Below, piece after piece: positions 20,613-31,237 of a stretch of 64,000 bases of DNA. The notes under the pieces are model-generated. The model was not told where the DNA came from. It searched no databases and worked only from the letters and a program-made list of their open reading frames with translations. Each line of letters begins with the position of its first letter. The first letter of the stretch is position 1. The translations under genes and the position numbers were made by a program. The DNA is taken from the NCBI GenBank assembly GCA_012656075.1, contig JAAKBF010000400.1:62001-126000 (forward strand), given 5' to 3'. The DNA is from Phytophthora hibernalis. Taxonomy: Eukaryota > Oomycota > Peronosporomycetes > Peronosporales > Peronosporaceae.

Positions 20613-22651
20613 CTACATCCAGGTGAAGGTGCGAATGGCTCCTTGCGGGATGGTTGTCTCCAGCGCCATGTCGCCGACCTGGATCTCAAAGTCGGCGGGC
20701 TCCGTGTTCTCGTTCATCACGACGAGCACCTTGCGGTCTTCCGGGGTCACGAAGGCGGTCGCCTGCACGAAAGAGTAGCCTCCCGTCACGCACTGGTCAA
20801 ACGTCGAAGCACGAGATCGCAATGTGCCGTCTTCCGCGTTGAACGTCCACTGTTGGTGGGGAACTGGTTCGTCTTCGCAGCGAGATGCGGTGACGCGAAC
20901 GCCATTGTCCGTGGACGCGTGGTTGAGCGACAAGCAATAGTCGTCGACTCGAATGCGTTCAGTCTCCTCCTCGAACGTCCACGTCTGCTGGGTGAATTGG
21001 CACTCCACCGCCTGGATCTCCTTGCCTTGCCAAACGGCTTCAACCAGGCCAAGGCAGAACTTCGATCCCGTCACCTGGATCTTGCCATCATCAGTTCGGT
21101 GCATCGTCTGGCGAGCGCTGCCGTCACACGACGCCAGAGCTGCGGGGTAGCTCCACATCAGCTGTGCGACGCCGGGATTCTCGAAGCGAGCTGCCACTTG
21201 GGACTTCACACGACGCGAACCAACCGGAATGTACTTGGAGAAGTGCTGAATGAAGTAGTACATGGGCTGAATGCTGAAGTCGGTGCCGTCCTCTGTGAGG
21301 ATAATCGGAGCGTCGCAGTTGTTGCCCTGGTGGTTTGGCCCACCCTTGTGGTCGAGCAGCAGGTTCCAGTCCACCCAACCCACGACGTGGTTGTTCAGGT
21401 CCGTCAAGATATCGTGGCCATAACGCTGTGCGCGGAACCAAGCGGCGTCTCCATAAACGACACCAGGGCAGTTGCAGCTCTCCGTGGCCAACATGAAGCG
21501 GTTCTGGTCGAAGAAGTGCGTGTCGTTCAGACGCTCATGGTAGGCCACTCCGTCCATGAAGCGCTCCATATCATACCAGTGGAAAGCCATGCCAGCGACA
21601 TACTGAGCGGCGGTGGGGTGGTTGTAAATTGCCTCCGCCCAATGTTGAACACTAGCACGGTTATGGTCGAAGACCATGAGAGTAAGTTCCGGGTGGTCGC
21701 GGTTTAGGACGGGACCGAGGAAGTCTCCAATGAACTCGGCCTGGTACGATGCGTTGTACTTGCAGGCTTCCCACGGAGCAGCAAACTCGGGCTCGTTCTG
21801 TGGTGTCAGCCCCAGAACGGAATGCCCTGCTTCTTGTACGCGGATATGAACTTGGAGAAGTACAACGCCCACGTGGCGCGCATGTCATCTTTCAATCCCA
21901 CGGGGTCCATGGATCCAAGCAAGCTGGGGACGTACTTGTCGTCACCCCGCTTCATCCACGCAGGCGGGCTCCACGGCGCAAGGAAGAGCTTCATGTCGGG
22001 TTGGCGCTCCAGTGCACGCTTGATGAACGGGATCAACACCTCCTGGTCATGCTTGACACTCATGTCAAAGTGCAGCAATTCTGTGTCATTGAGCACGTCA
22101 TCGAAACTATACGAGTCGACTGAAAAGTCACACGACCCCATCGGGACGCGGCCAAAATTGTAGGCGCTGCCCTTCTCCTGGTCAAAATACAGCGTTAAGA
22201 TCTCCTCTTGCTTCTTTCGGGGCAGCTTCTGGAACTGCAGCGCCGCTGCCTCGGTGAATGCTCCTCCGAAGCCCATAATCTCTTGGTACTTGGCGTCCAA
22301 ATCCAAAGAGATGGACGACTTGGCGTTCTTCTGAGCTCCGCGCTTCCACTTCAAGCCCGTGACGGGCTCCATCATGCGGGTCACATTGTTGATGTAGGAG
22401 CTCTGGAAACACTTCACCTCCGCATCTGCATCAGGAGACGCATGCTTAAAGTTGCTTGTTGTCGACTTCTGAGTTGCAGCAGTCACATCTTCATGCATCG
22501 AGCTGGTCCCAAGCAACGCCAACGCACTGCAAATGCCACACGTCGCCAGTCCGACGACTCCCCACTTGGCGAAGGCATGTCGTTTGATTGACTGGCTGGT
22601 CAGTCGCTCTTCGACCACCAGGGAACTCGTTCCGTAGGCGGTGGACTCCAT
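20613..22651 (-). CDS. GH30 glucosylceramidase with N-terminal anchor and ricin-type lectin insert (one-base frameshift)
   Basis: This lysosomal-type glucosylceramidase family hydrolyses beta-glucosyl ceramide. The start at 22651 gives a short cytosolic tail and a hydrophobic segment at residues ~31-49 (signal anchor). The barrel follows: EIMGFGGAFTEAA, LAPWSPPAWM, acid/base Glu in TPQNEPEF (~287) and nucleophile Glu in ATESCNC (~391). At ~523-623 there is a ricin B-like region with two Gln-x-Trp sites (QQTW, HQQW). It interrupts the C-terminal beta sandwich, which resumes at FVTPEDRKVLVVMN and ends at 20613. The frame is broken once, where a run of five C on the plus strand reads as four (21810-21813). 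Restoring the count would give 679 residues, normal for the family plus the insert. It lies in tandem with alpha-tubulin. The break may be a sequence error or a true mutation. Confidence 0.9.
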
Positions 22652-22686
22652 TTTGCTTGAAACTACCTCCTTGCCAGCTCGGCGGC

Positions 22687-22702
22687 AAACTGGAGACTGA
22701 GA
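22687..22702 (-). promoter_or_regulatory. candidate oomycete initiator for the GH30 gene
   Basis: Minus-strand TCTCAGTCTCCAGTTT matches the oomycete initiator GCTCATTYYNCAWTTT at 13 of 16 positions. It lies about 36 bases upstream of the ATG at 22651, a spacing usual for short oomycete 5' UTRs. Confidence 0.5.
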
Positions 22703-23092
22703 AGGATCAAGGGAGTCCCAGCGAGATCTTGGAGCGCTTCATGTGCGTTGGCTCTATATTGTAGTGATATTTTTGAGTGGTCCGCGTACGTGGAGCGAAA
22801 GGTCGCGGGTGATGTTGAAGTGGCGGTCGTTATTTATATTGGCATTTGTATTGAGAAATTTGAGCCCACTACATGTATCCGTTTCAGCATCGGATCCAGA
22901 AGTTCGAAGTTGCCGTTGCTGATTCATGCACACCACCTCCGCTGTAAAACTTACAACTCCATGGCAAATTCAGTTCTCGTGTTTGAATTGCTCGTGAAAC
23001 TTGCCCCACCAGCAAGTTCGACGAAGCATTTTAAGATTGTGAGTTGTTGCATTCCTCTCTCACTAACCTATGTTTGATTGGTTTGAGTACGT

Positions 23093-24453
23093 CTAGTACT
23101 CCTCGCCCAGCTCCTCCTCCTCGCCCTCGCCCTCAGCAGTCTCGGCCGACACCTCCTCGTAGTCCTTCTCCAGAGCAGCAAGATCTTCACGAGCCTCCGA
23201 GAACTCGCCCTCCTCCATACCCTCACCGACGTACCAGTGCACAAACGCACGCTTCGCGTACATCAGATCGAACTTGTGGTCGATGCGGGAGAACACCTCG
23301 GCAATAGCACTCGTGTTCGAGATCATGCACACGGCACGCTGCACACGGGCCAGATCGCCACCAGGCACCACCGTCGGCGGCTGGTAGTTGATGCCGCACT
23401 TGAAACCCGTCGGACACCAGTCCACGAACTGGATCGTGCGTTTCGTCTTAATGGTGGCCACAGCTGCGTTCACGTCCTTCGGCACCACATCTCCGCGGTA
23501 CATCAGACACGCCGCCATGTACTTGCCGTGACGCGGGTCGCACTTGGCCATCATGGACGCCGGCTCGAAGGCGCTGTTGGTGATCTCAGCCACCGACAGC
23601 TGCTCGTGGTATGCCTTCTCGGCCGAGATGACGGGTGCGTACGAGCTGAGCATGAAGTGAATGCGCGGGTACGGCACCAGGTTCGTCTGGAACTCCGTCA
23701 CATCGACGTTCAGCGCGCCATCGAAACGCAGCGACGCCGTGAGCGACGAGATTACCTGCGCGATGAGGCGGTTCAGGTTCGTGTACGTCGGACGCTCAAT
23801 GTCGAGCGAGCGACGGCAGATGTCGTAGATGGCCTCGTTGTCCAGCATCACAGCCACATCCGTGTGCTCCAGCAACGAGTGCGTGGACAGCACCGAATTG
23901 TACGGCTCCACGACGGCCGTGGACACCTGCGGCGACGGGTAGATGGTGAAGCCGAGCTTACTCTTGCGGCCGTAGTCGACCGACAGACGCTCCAGCAGTG
24001 AGCACCCAGTCCCGATCCAGTGCCGCCGCCCACAGCGTTGAACACGAGGAAACCCTGCAGACCCGTGCAGTTATCGGCCAGCTTACGGATGCGGTCCAGC
24101 ACTAGGTCCACAATCTCCTTGCCGATGGTGTAATGTCCACGCGCGTAGTTGTTGGCGGCGTCCTCCTTGCCGGAGATGATTTGCTCCGGGTGGTACAGCT
24201 GACGGTAGGTTCCCGTGCGCACTTCGTCACAGACGCTGGGCTCGAGGTCCACGAGCACGGCACGCGGCACGTGTTTGCCGGCGCCAGTCTCGGAGAAGAA
24301 GGTGTTGAATGCGTCGTCACCTCCGCCAATGGTCTTGTCACTGGGCATTTGTCCGTCGGGTTGGATGCCGTGCTCGAGACAGTAGAGTTCCCAACAGGCA
24401 TTACCCGTCTGGATGCCGCCCTGGCCGAGGTGGATGGAGATCACTTCACGCAT
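23093..24453 (-). CDS. alpha-tubulin (one-base frameshift)
   Basis: Structural GTPase subunit of microtubules, partner of beta-tubulin. The start at 24453 reads MREVISIHLGQGGIQTGNAC, the alpha-type N-terminus. The acetylatable Lys lies in GQMPSDKTIGGG and the GTP-binding loop is GGGTGSG near residue 142. The C-terminus is acidic and ends EEY, the detyrosination signal. The length corresponds to 453 residues, normal for alpha-tubulin, without introns. One base is missing between 23999 and 24000 just after the GTP loop: the related copy at 49322-50430 has the extra base there. The two halves (24453 to ~24000 and 23999 to 23093) are otherwise fully conserved. This is probably a functional gene with a sequence error, though a fresh mutation cannot be excluded. 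It is transcribed in the same direction as GH30, with 441 bases between them. Confidence 0.93.
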
Positions 24454-24580
24454 CTTGAAGAGGTTGGTGGGGGTGAGTGGCTTGGGTTGTGCTTTGGGGT
24501 TGAAGCTTGCGGCTGGAGAAACTACGAGGAAGCTGGGTGATGAAGCTTACTCGGAGTCCGGAGAGCGGTTGCTTGGCTGG

Positions 24581-24596
24581 AGATTGGAGAATGAGC
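24581..24596 (-). promoter_or_regulatory. oomycete initiator of the alpha-tubulin gene
   Basis: Minus-strand GCTCATTCTCCAATCT matches the oomycete core GCTCATTYYNCAWTTT at 15 of 16 positions. It places transcription start about 138 bases upstream of the ATG. It is the best promoter match seen in the window and supports the oomycete assignment. Confidence 0.75.
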
Positions 24597-24599
24597 CAA

Positions 24600-25310
24600 C
24601 TTCTCCGCCTTGCAGTCGCAGTCGCATCCAAACGAAACGACCCGCTCTTTCGCAAGGGGCGGCTTGCTATAGCCGACCGTTTGGAAACGGGTTTCCGCTT
24701 TTGATGTCTGCAGAGGATTCTTCTTGTACGCATAGTAGATTGCAGTAGATCGAAGTATTTTAGGGGCTTAGATACATGTTACTAAGTTTGGAGACCATCT
24801 CATCTATGGTTGGCGAGATGTAGTTTTGAATAGCTTCGCTTTTGTGAGTTCGAGCCATCGGACGCATACATTTTCAAGTCATTGTCCACCACGACTTCTA
24901 TCGGATATCTGAGCAACCGTGATTCCTCTTTCCTTCTACGCACATGCACTCTAACCTTCATTATTTAAAGTAGTGTATACTCAAAGCAGTGGTGCAAACA
25001 AAGGAAGCAACCTCTATTTGCTCGTTCAGCTGCCAGCTCTGTCAAGGCTATAGTGCTGAGAGCTCCGCGACGAGGGCTGAATGACAAGAAACGCTGGATA
25101 CGTCCGGAGAAAGTTGTTGCCGGAGAAGAACCGTTGAAGATGAATATTGGAAAATTGGTTTCCAAACCAGCCCCACAGAAGAACGCTCACATGTTTCGCG
25201 GCGTCCATTTTCCAAAAGCGGTAGGCGTCGATGCACCACAGCATACAGCCAAATGAGCAGTCCCAGATCGGCGATCACGGTGAGCGACCAGATCAGGAAC
25301 GCTTAGGGCA
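24600..25310. other. tubulin upstream region and spacer, nothing further recognised
   Basis: The first part is presumably the upstream region of alpha-tubulin. From 24960 to 25278 open frames exist on both strands with no domain seen. Confidence 0.35.
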
Positions 25311-27523
25311 GTGGTCATACCCAAACTACTGTTCATCGGGCGCCACCACTGGCCTAAGAAGGAGATGATCAAAGCGTTTCAGCGCATGATACACAACTTC
25401 GTCTGGCACGCGAGGTTCGCGGAAGATGGGGTACAAGGCAGAGCATGGCTGAACAACCATGTAGCTGCTCTGCCAAGGAAGGAAGGTAGACTAGCCATTC
25501 CGAACCTGAAGATTGAACTGCTAGCACATGCAGCGGTGACACGGTGGAGTGGAGACGACGACTGACAAATCGGCAATGGTGACCGCGCTTGCGTGCACCA
25601 TGTACTTCCGCGGACCGCTGCAACTAACGTGACGGGGAGGAGGCTGCATATTGACACCACCACGCTGCGAGGTCCGCTCTGTGATCACTACATCGAGACA
25701 GAGGCAGCCGACCACGGAGTCTTTTGTACCGTATCTGGTTCTATCCGAGCTACGATTATGCTCGGCGGAAGGACGCGTCGTCAAGGCAACCTCAAGGATG
25801 TGGAGCATCTGTCAGGAGGGCACACAGCTGAAAGATGTAGTTCACTGGGTGTGGCCAGCGACACACCAGCTCCGGGTTACAGTAGGTCACCACAACGGTG
25901 CAAAGGCAAGTTGAATTGCTCATGCAACTCATGCTGCTCAACTTTCCGCAGATACTTCGGCCCGGAGACCACGGAGGCATCGTATGGTACACGGTAAAGG
26001 AGGCGGGACACCCGCCTGTCCAGCGAAGGGTCGCCCACGACAGGAGTTTCTTCAACCCGGACCCGAAGGTCCCACTGACACGGCCTTCACGGATCGTACA
26101 CGCACAGAGAGACCTTACAGCTCTTATGCAGGAGGCGGTGGGTACGGACGCGCAGATAACCACCGTACACCACTCGCGCGGATGGTGTGTCTGTGGGCAG
26201 GGGGCCAAGGTGGAAAAGTACGCGACAGACGTTCAAACGAATCCTTGGTAAAAAGAAGGCAGACACAGGCAAAGAACTAAGTGACAAAAGACAAGCAAGA
26301 TGGAAGGGGCTGAGCGCACAGGCAGCTGCAGGGCTTCGCAAACTCTCATGGAAACGAATTATGAGGTTAGTTCGACTGAATCCGTGGGGAGCAGTTGTTC
26401 ATGAGGATCAAGCTGCATGCAATCTCCGTCTACAACCCGATGACCAAGGGGCTCGACTATCCGCATAAGGGATGTGAGCTAGGGGAAGGTTGACCTTTAC
26501 CATGTCTTCTGGGAGTGCCCCGCGGTCAGGGCCTACGCGACTTACTTATCAACAGATGGAAGGCGGCCGGGCTGCGACGAGCCAACTACGAAGCTGTGGT
26601 CTTTGGGCTCGCGCTGCCGGAGATGCCGACGGGCATAGCGCGTGTCACAGGCAAATATGTGGCGTCGATGTCGGACGAGGAAGCGGCAACGATGGGAGAC
26701 GCAGTAGAGCGCATGACCCAATACTGCTGGAGTTTGGGGGCGGCCCTCTATCTCCTTGCAGTCTGGAGATGGAGGGTGGCTCACTTTGATGTTCACACGA
26801 TGTGTCATGGACGCATCACGCTGCAGGACTGAGGACAAGGCTGCGCACTGGTCACCTAGACGTCACACGAGAGTATGCGGCCGCCATGCCTCAAACAGTC
26901 TGACTACAACTGAGGAACGCCGTATGCTTGGTGCTGGGTGCGGACTGGGAAGTACATGTCGGACGATCGGCGTCGGGTACCGGGTACGGCTACCTTGTTG
27001 CAGTTGCTGCTCTTTGCGACGGACCCACGCACAATACAGCAGTGGGACACTGGTGGCGAAAGTCCACCTGGCCACCGGAACGTATTCAGTGCAGCACATG
27101 CACAGCACGCTGTAGGAGGGGAAGACAATGGATCTCATGCGAGCGGCAAATTTGGGGCTATTACCGGGCCTTAGTGCCTGAACAAGCACTGGGGGCCGGT
27201 GCACGCAATGGTACCTATAGCAGACCTGGTACGCCAACATGCGACACGGACACCGCCCAGCGCCAAACACCTCAGATGGGACTACTGGAAAACAAGACGA
27301 GTACCGAGGTAGTCAGCTGGACGGCCCCGCTAACCGGTCAGCGCAGGAGTTGGCGAGACTGGCGCACGCGTGTGGAAGAGGGATGACATGGCACGCGAGT
27401 GAGCTACCGGCGGCTGGTAACCGCTGGGGAGCCATCACCGAGCTAGTACACGAAGATGTAGAGCGGTGGCTAGCGGATCAAGAAAATGCAACCGCCTCGG
27501 TGGCCGTGGGGAGCGAGGTGTAA
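25311..27523 (+). pseudogene. non-LTR (LINE) retrotransposon 3' remnant
   Basis: The frame at 25311-25565 contains WPKKEMIKAFQRMIHNFVW and GRAWLNNHVAALPRKEG then LAIPNLKIELLAHAAVT. This is the typical region after the reverse transcriptase core in L1/Jockey-type elements, where the polypeptide assembles on cytoplasmic RNA and primes at the nuclear target site. Further on, about 26440-26830, a zinc-binding motif of the C..C....H...C type is followed by WECPAVRAY-like and GLALPEMPTGIARVTGK text. From about 26920 there is a WEVHVGRS..GTG and TVGHWW-like segment that may be an RNase H remnant. Many frame changes and stops separate the parts. The 5' part of the element is absent. Confidence 0.55.
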
Positions 27524-27922
27524 CCGTAGCAAGGGCCGGCCTTGCAAGGATCACAGAGGACGGCAGGACACTCGTTGTTGCACTCATGGATTCAACAGAG
27601 CGTGGGCATTAGGTGGCGTTAGCACTAGTTATTTGACATTAATGTACCTCACTTCAAATCAAATCAGATCAGGAACGCTTGCGCAAATGAGATCGACAGC
27701 AATTGCATTCTTCCAGATCAGCGTTGATGGAAAACATCTTTAATAAACCATGCAATATGTCTTACAGGTTCAACATCCACCGCCCCCAACGCGGGAGGTG
27801 GGTGCATGTTTGGTTGGTGCCCGTTAGCTCACTGTTCCACCTCGCTTCACTACTATTATTACTATGCCAGACTTATGTTTTATATCCGTATATTTTAATG
27901 TTGACTTCAACCAAACTCTAAT

Positions 27923-28220
27923 CCCGCTACGGCTCGCAAGCTTCACCCCCGCTTGACAGTCAAACAGTGCTGAGTCCTGGGTTTGCACCCGCGTGCTTTG
28001 CACGCGGACTTCAAACCGCAGGCGTTCTCGCTACCCTCGTCTCACGTGGTTCCCATCTTGCTGAACCCCAAGCCCGCTACGGCTCGCAAGCTTCACCTCT
28101 GCTTGTCTAACATACACTTCTTGGTCCTGGGGTTTCACCCGCGTGCTTCGCACACGGGCTTCAAACAGCAGGCATACTCGCTGCACTCGCCTCCTCAGTA
28201 TGTCTCCTTGGTTCTCGCCG
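27923..28220. repeat. two tandem ~150-bp units each with a GC-rich hairpin
   Basis: The word cccgctacggctcgcaagct occurs at 27923 and 28073. Each unit has a stem-loop: CCGCGTGC-TTT-GCACGCGG at 27989-28007 (perfect) and a near copy at 28139-28157. The units overlap the end of the Helitron helicase frame and may be repeated 3' terminal hairpins of Helitron-type elements. Confidence 0.55.
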
Positions 28221-28990
28221 AGCAGAGTGGCTACCTTCGCTTCGCTCGAGGGGGAATGGTGACTGCCAACAATTAGCGCGCTACGCACAGTGACATATGT
28301 ATTGATTTCGTAAAATATGCATTCAGACAGTGTCGCTGCCTCCGCCGTCTCGAAGAGCTGTCGGTAGACTGTGTTTGCCGTGAACACTCCGTCTTCTTCC
28401 TCCCGCCCTGGATACTCGACCAACGCCTTCAATCTCGATCTCGACGTAACGCTTGACACGGCCACATACAGCGTACCGTGGGAAAAGCAAGGCGTCGCCA
28501 AGTACAGACCCAGGTACTGTACCGTATGTCCTTGCGCCTTGTTGATTATCATGGCAAAGGTAGTCTGGACAGGAATCTGCTTGCGTCTCAAACGGAATCC
28601 AAAATCGCGGATGTCGCCATCGCTGATCAACGCGATGCGCGGGATCACCACATGCTGGCCTTGCCTGTCGCCGGTCATGATGGTGGTGTGGATGACATGA
28701 TCTTTGAGTTCGATGATTCCCAGGCGTGTTCCGTTGCACAACCCCAGGTCGGGATGTAAATTCCGCATCAGGATGACCGGCATCCCCTTCTTGAGTTTCA
28801 GTGTGTGGGATGGGATGCCACTGATGTTCAGGGAGTTGAGCACCACCTGCTCGAATAAGTACATTTCGTCGATCATTCGCCGCATACCTCACGGAATAGC
28901 CCCCGAACGGATCTCATCGTCCTCATTTGGATCTCCGGCAGTGTTGTCGATGAGCATGTCACGGGAATCATGTTCGATATGTCCTCTACC
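28031..28990 (-). pseudogene. Helitron helicase C-terminal remnant (Pif1-like)
   Basis: The minus-strand frame from 28885 reads LNSLNISGIPSHTLKLKKGM, PVILMRNLHPDLGLCNGTRL, and later TFAMIINKAQGHTVQYLGLY with LYVAVSSVTSRSRLKAL. These are the last helicase motifs of Helitron Rep/helicase proteins, which move by rolling-circle transposition. Just upstream (to about 28990) a further in-frame segment rich in Asp/Glu fits the same protein. Everything 5' of this, including the HUH endonuclease and the Walker motifs, is missing, replaced by satellite DNA at 28975. The frame runs on past the conserved part into the hairpin repeats. Confidence 0.8.
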
Positions 28991-29390
28991 TATCGTTCAT
29001 ATCTCCTTATCGTGTCTGCCTTTGAATCCTATCTACATATGGTATCTCTACCTGTCATCTCTACATATCCTCACTATGTATTAATTCCTATTGTCTCTGT
29101 GTACGCAGTGTCTTTTGACTTTCTATGGTCTCTACGTGTCATCTCTCTATACATATGTCGTCCCCCATCGACATATCGTATATCTCTTATATATTTCATG
29201 TATATCTATCGTGTCTACATAGCGTGTCTATCTTTATATCGACTACACCTACCTATCTTGTCTACATGTCGACCTCATACTATTGTCTCGCATTCAATCA
29301 TCTCTGGTTCTGTTATCTCTCTTCCTATCGTCTTCTATACAATCGTATCGTCCATTTGGTTTAAGTATGGGATTTACACCGTTATATTTT
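28975..29390. repeat. pyrimidine-rich TATCGTCT-type satellite, block 1
   Basis: The block is built of degenerate short words such as ctacctatcgt, tatcgtgtct and catatcgtc, strongly C+T rich on the plus strand. Open frames across it (for example 28970-29452) translate to Tyr/Ser/Leu-rich low-complexity text and are not genes. Confidence 0.8.
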
Positions 29391-29398
29391 GGCTATTT

Positions 29399-30057
29399 GC
29401 GATTTCATATACACCACACCAAGATATTGTAGTCCACACCAACTTCCTATAGTTTAAGCCAATGAGAAGCCTTCACTGTTCCAATACAATGTATAGTGAA
29501 GAATGATTCCAGCGTATAGCGCCCATATACATAGAGTGTATATGCGTAGTGTATACTACACACTCCTGTAAATGGCGTGTAGTCAATCGCGCACAACCGT
29601 ATTCTAGGTATAGTTTGGTACAATGCACACAACTGCATATAGTGTATAGTATACGGGGTGTTGTATAAAAATATAATTGATAGATCGCGAGTACAGTACA
29701 CAGAGTAGAGCACGTTGCACAGTGCCGATATATATGTTCTTGTCTACCGATGCCAGGCACCAGCATCGTATATGGTCTCGCACAGATCTGGAAAGGTATT
29801 ACAAAAGCACTTGCTACTGCGCCCGATTGGCAGTCCCACGCCAGGTTGTTTTTTGTTTTTGTAATGAGGGTAATCACAAGAAGACCGACCGCGCGGTTAT
29901 TGACCAATCGGTTTTGGCTCGTGTTCCTACAGAAATCTTTGCATTTCGGCCGATGGTAAGACCGGATATGGTAGGGATTGTGTGACAGTGTTTAAATTTG
30001 AACAATGAGGGGCCTTCGCTACGCTTGGCTGTTTGGAAGGCCGTTTTTCAGCGAATG
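29399..30057. repeat. 0.7-kb direct repeat, copy 1
   Basis: The block runs from gcgattncatntacacc to ccgtttttcagc.aatg and is repeated in the same orientation at 31238-32017. It contains the shared words cacaaccgtattctaggtat and ggccttcgct. Each copy follows one TATCGTCT satellite block, so the unit satellite-plus-unique sequence is itself repeated in tandem. Confidence 0.8.
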
Positions 30058-30179
30058 AGGCACCGCCTTCGCTCCACTCGGCAGCTATTTTTAGCCAAGC
30101 CAAAATCCGGATTTTCGTTACGCGTGCGGAATGACGGACAGACGGATGGACGGACAGGTTTCTCTGTTACTTATAGGGG

Positions 30180-30207
30180 CTAGCCGTTTGCCGCCGCTAC
30201 GCGGCGG
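30180..30207 (-). other. candidate Helitron 3' terminus
   Basis: On the minus strand a hairpin (stem CCGCCGC, three-base loop, stem GCGGCGG, 30207-30191) is followed seven bases later by CTAG (30183-30180). That is the layout of a Helitron 3' end. The base after CTAG is C, not the expected T, so the call is tentative. Confidence 0.35.
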
Positions 30208-30354
30208 TGGGGCATTATGTGTCCCAGCTAAGTGGACCACCCACTTCGCTTCGCTCCACGGGCCGAAATTTTTATCCAGTCTCCAATACATCAACGTGTT
30301 AGGAATCTTATTCATATACGTCTACTCCAATCGTTCCTACGTAGCGTCTGAGGT

Positions 30355-31190
30355 CCACATGTACGCGATGTCCTCTACCTATCGTACCTATCTACTTATC
30401 GTGTCTCCTTCCTACTCTCTCGACCTATGGTATATCTACCTACCATCTCTACATATCGCCTTTATCTACCTATGGTGTCTATTGACTTTCTTTCGTCACT
30501 CTATATCTCGTATCCCCATCTACATATCGTATCCATCTCGTATCTATCGTGTATATCTATCGTGTCTACCATTCTATCGACTGCACCTACATATCTTGTC
30601 TACATGTCGTCTCTCATACCTATACCTGTCGTCTTACAGTCTCTCATGCTACGCATCTCATACTACGCCTCTCGTACGGTCGTCTCTGATACTACGCTTC
30701 TCATATTATCGTCCCTCGTACTATCTCGTCTCTACGTACAGTCTCTCATACTGTCGTCTATCGCCAGTCATATTATCGACTCGCCAACTATCATCTCTGA
30801 TCCTATCTCCTATCGCTCTACCTTTCGTACCTTTCTGCCTATCTTTCATACTATCGTCTCACATACTTCGTATCGTTTCTGATACTTTCGTCTGTGGTAC
30901 ATGCAATATCGTTCCACGTACACATATCGCCTCTCAGTTATCGTCTACGTCTCTCACCTATCAATCACATATTACCTATCGTCTACTATCGTCTACCTAG
31001 CATCAATATGTCGTCTCTACCTATCGTCTACCTATCGTCGCCTTTCGTCAATCTACCGTCTACCTATCGCTACCTATCAAATCGTCTCTCATACTCTCAT
31101 ACTTTCTATCGCCTCTGATAATATCGTCTCTTAGCTATATATCGTCTACAATCGTTTTTACATATCGTCTACCTGTCATCTACGGACAGT
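30355..31190. repeat. pyrimidine-rich TATCGTCT-type satellite, block 2
   Basis: This is a longer block of the same degenerate words as 28975-29390, with the clearest array around 30980-31060 (ctatcgtctac units). Low-complexity open frames such as 30131-31000 are by-products. Confidence 0.8.
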
Positions 31191-31237
31191 ATCCGGCGCA
31201 ACAGGACCAGCAGGTGTACTTTACAATTCGACTATGT

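Noticed and set aside
20502..21707. A 401-residue open frame on the plus strand
   Set aside because: It lies antisense to the GH30 gene. The text is His/Val/Arg-rich with no domain, and it is open only because of the codon bias of the real gene.
23237..24001. A 254-residue open frame on the plus strand
   Set aside because: It is antisense to alpha-tubulin and has no recognisable domain; a shadow of the conserved gene.
30131..31000. A 289-residue open frame rich in Tyr, Ser, Leu and Ile
   Set aside because: It is a translation of the TATCGTCT satellite. Frames of similar quality exist in the other phases, so it is low-complexity DNA rather than a membrane protein.
30980..31060. Possible CRISPR-like array of ctatcgtctac units
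   Set aside because: The units are too short and degenerate, with no constant spacers and no cas genes. The context is a eukaryotic satellite.
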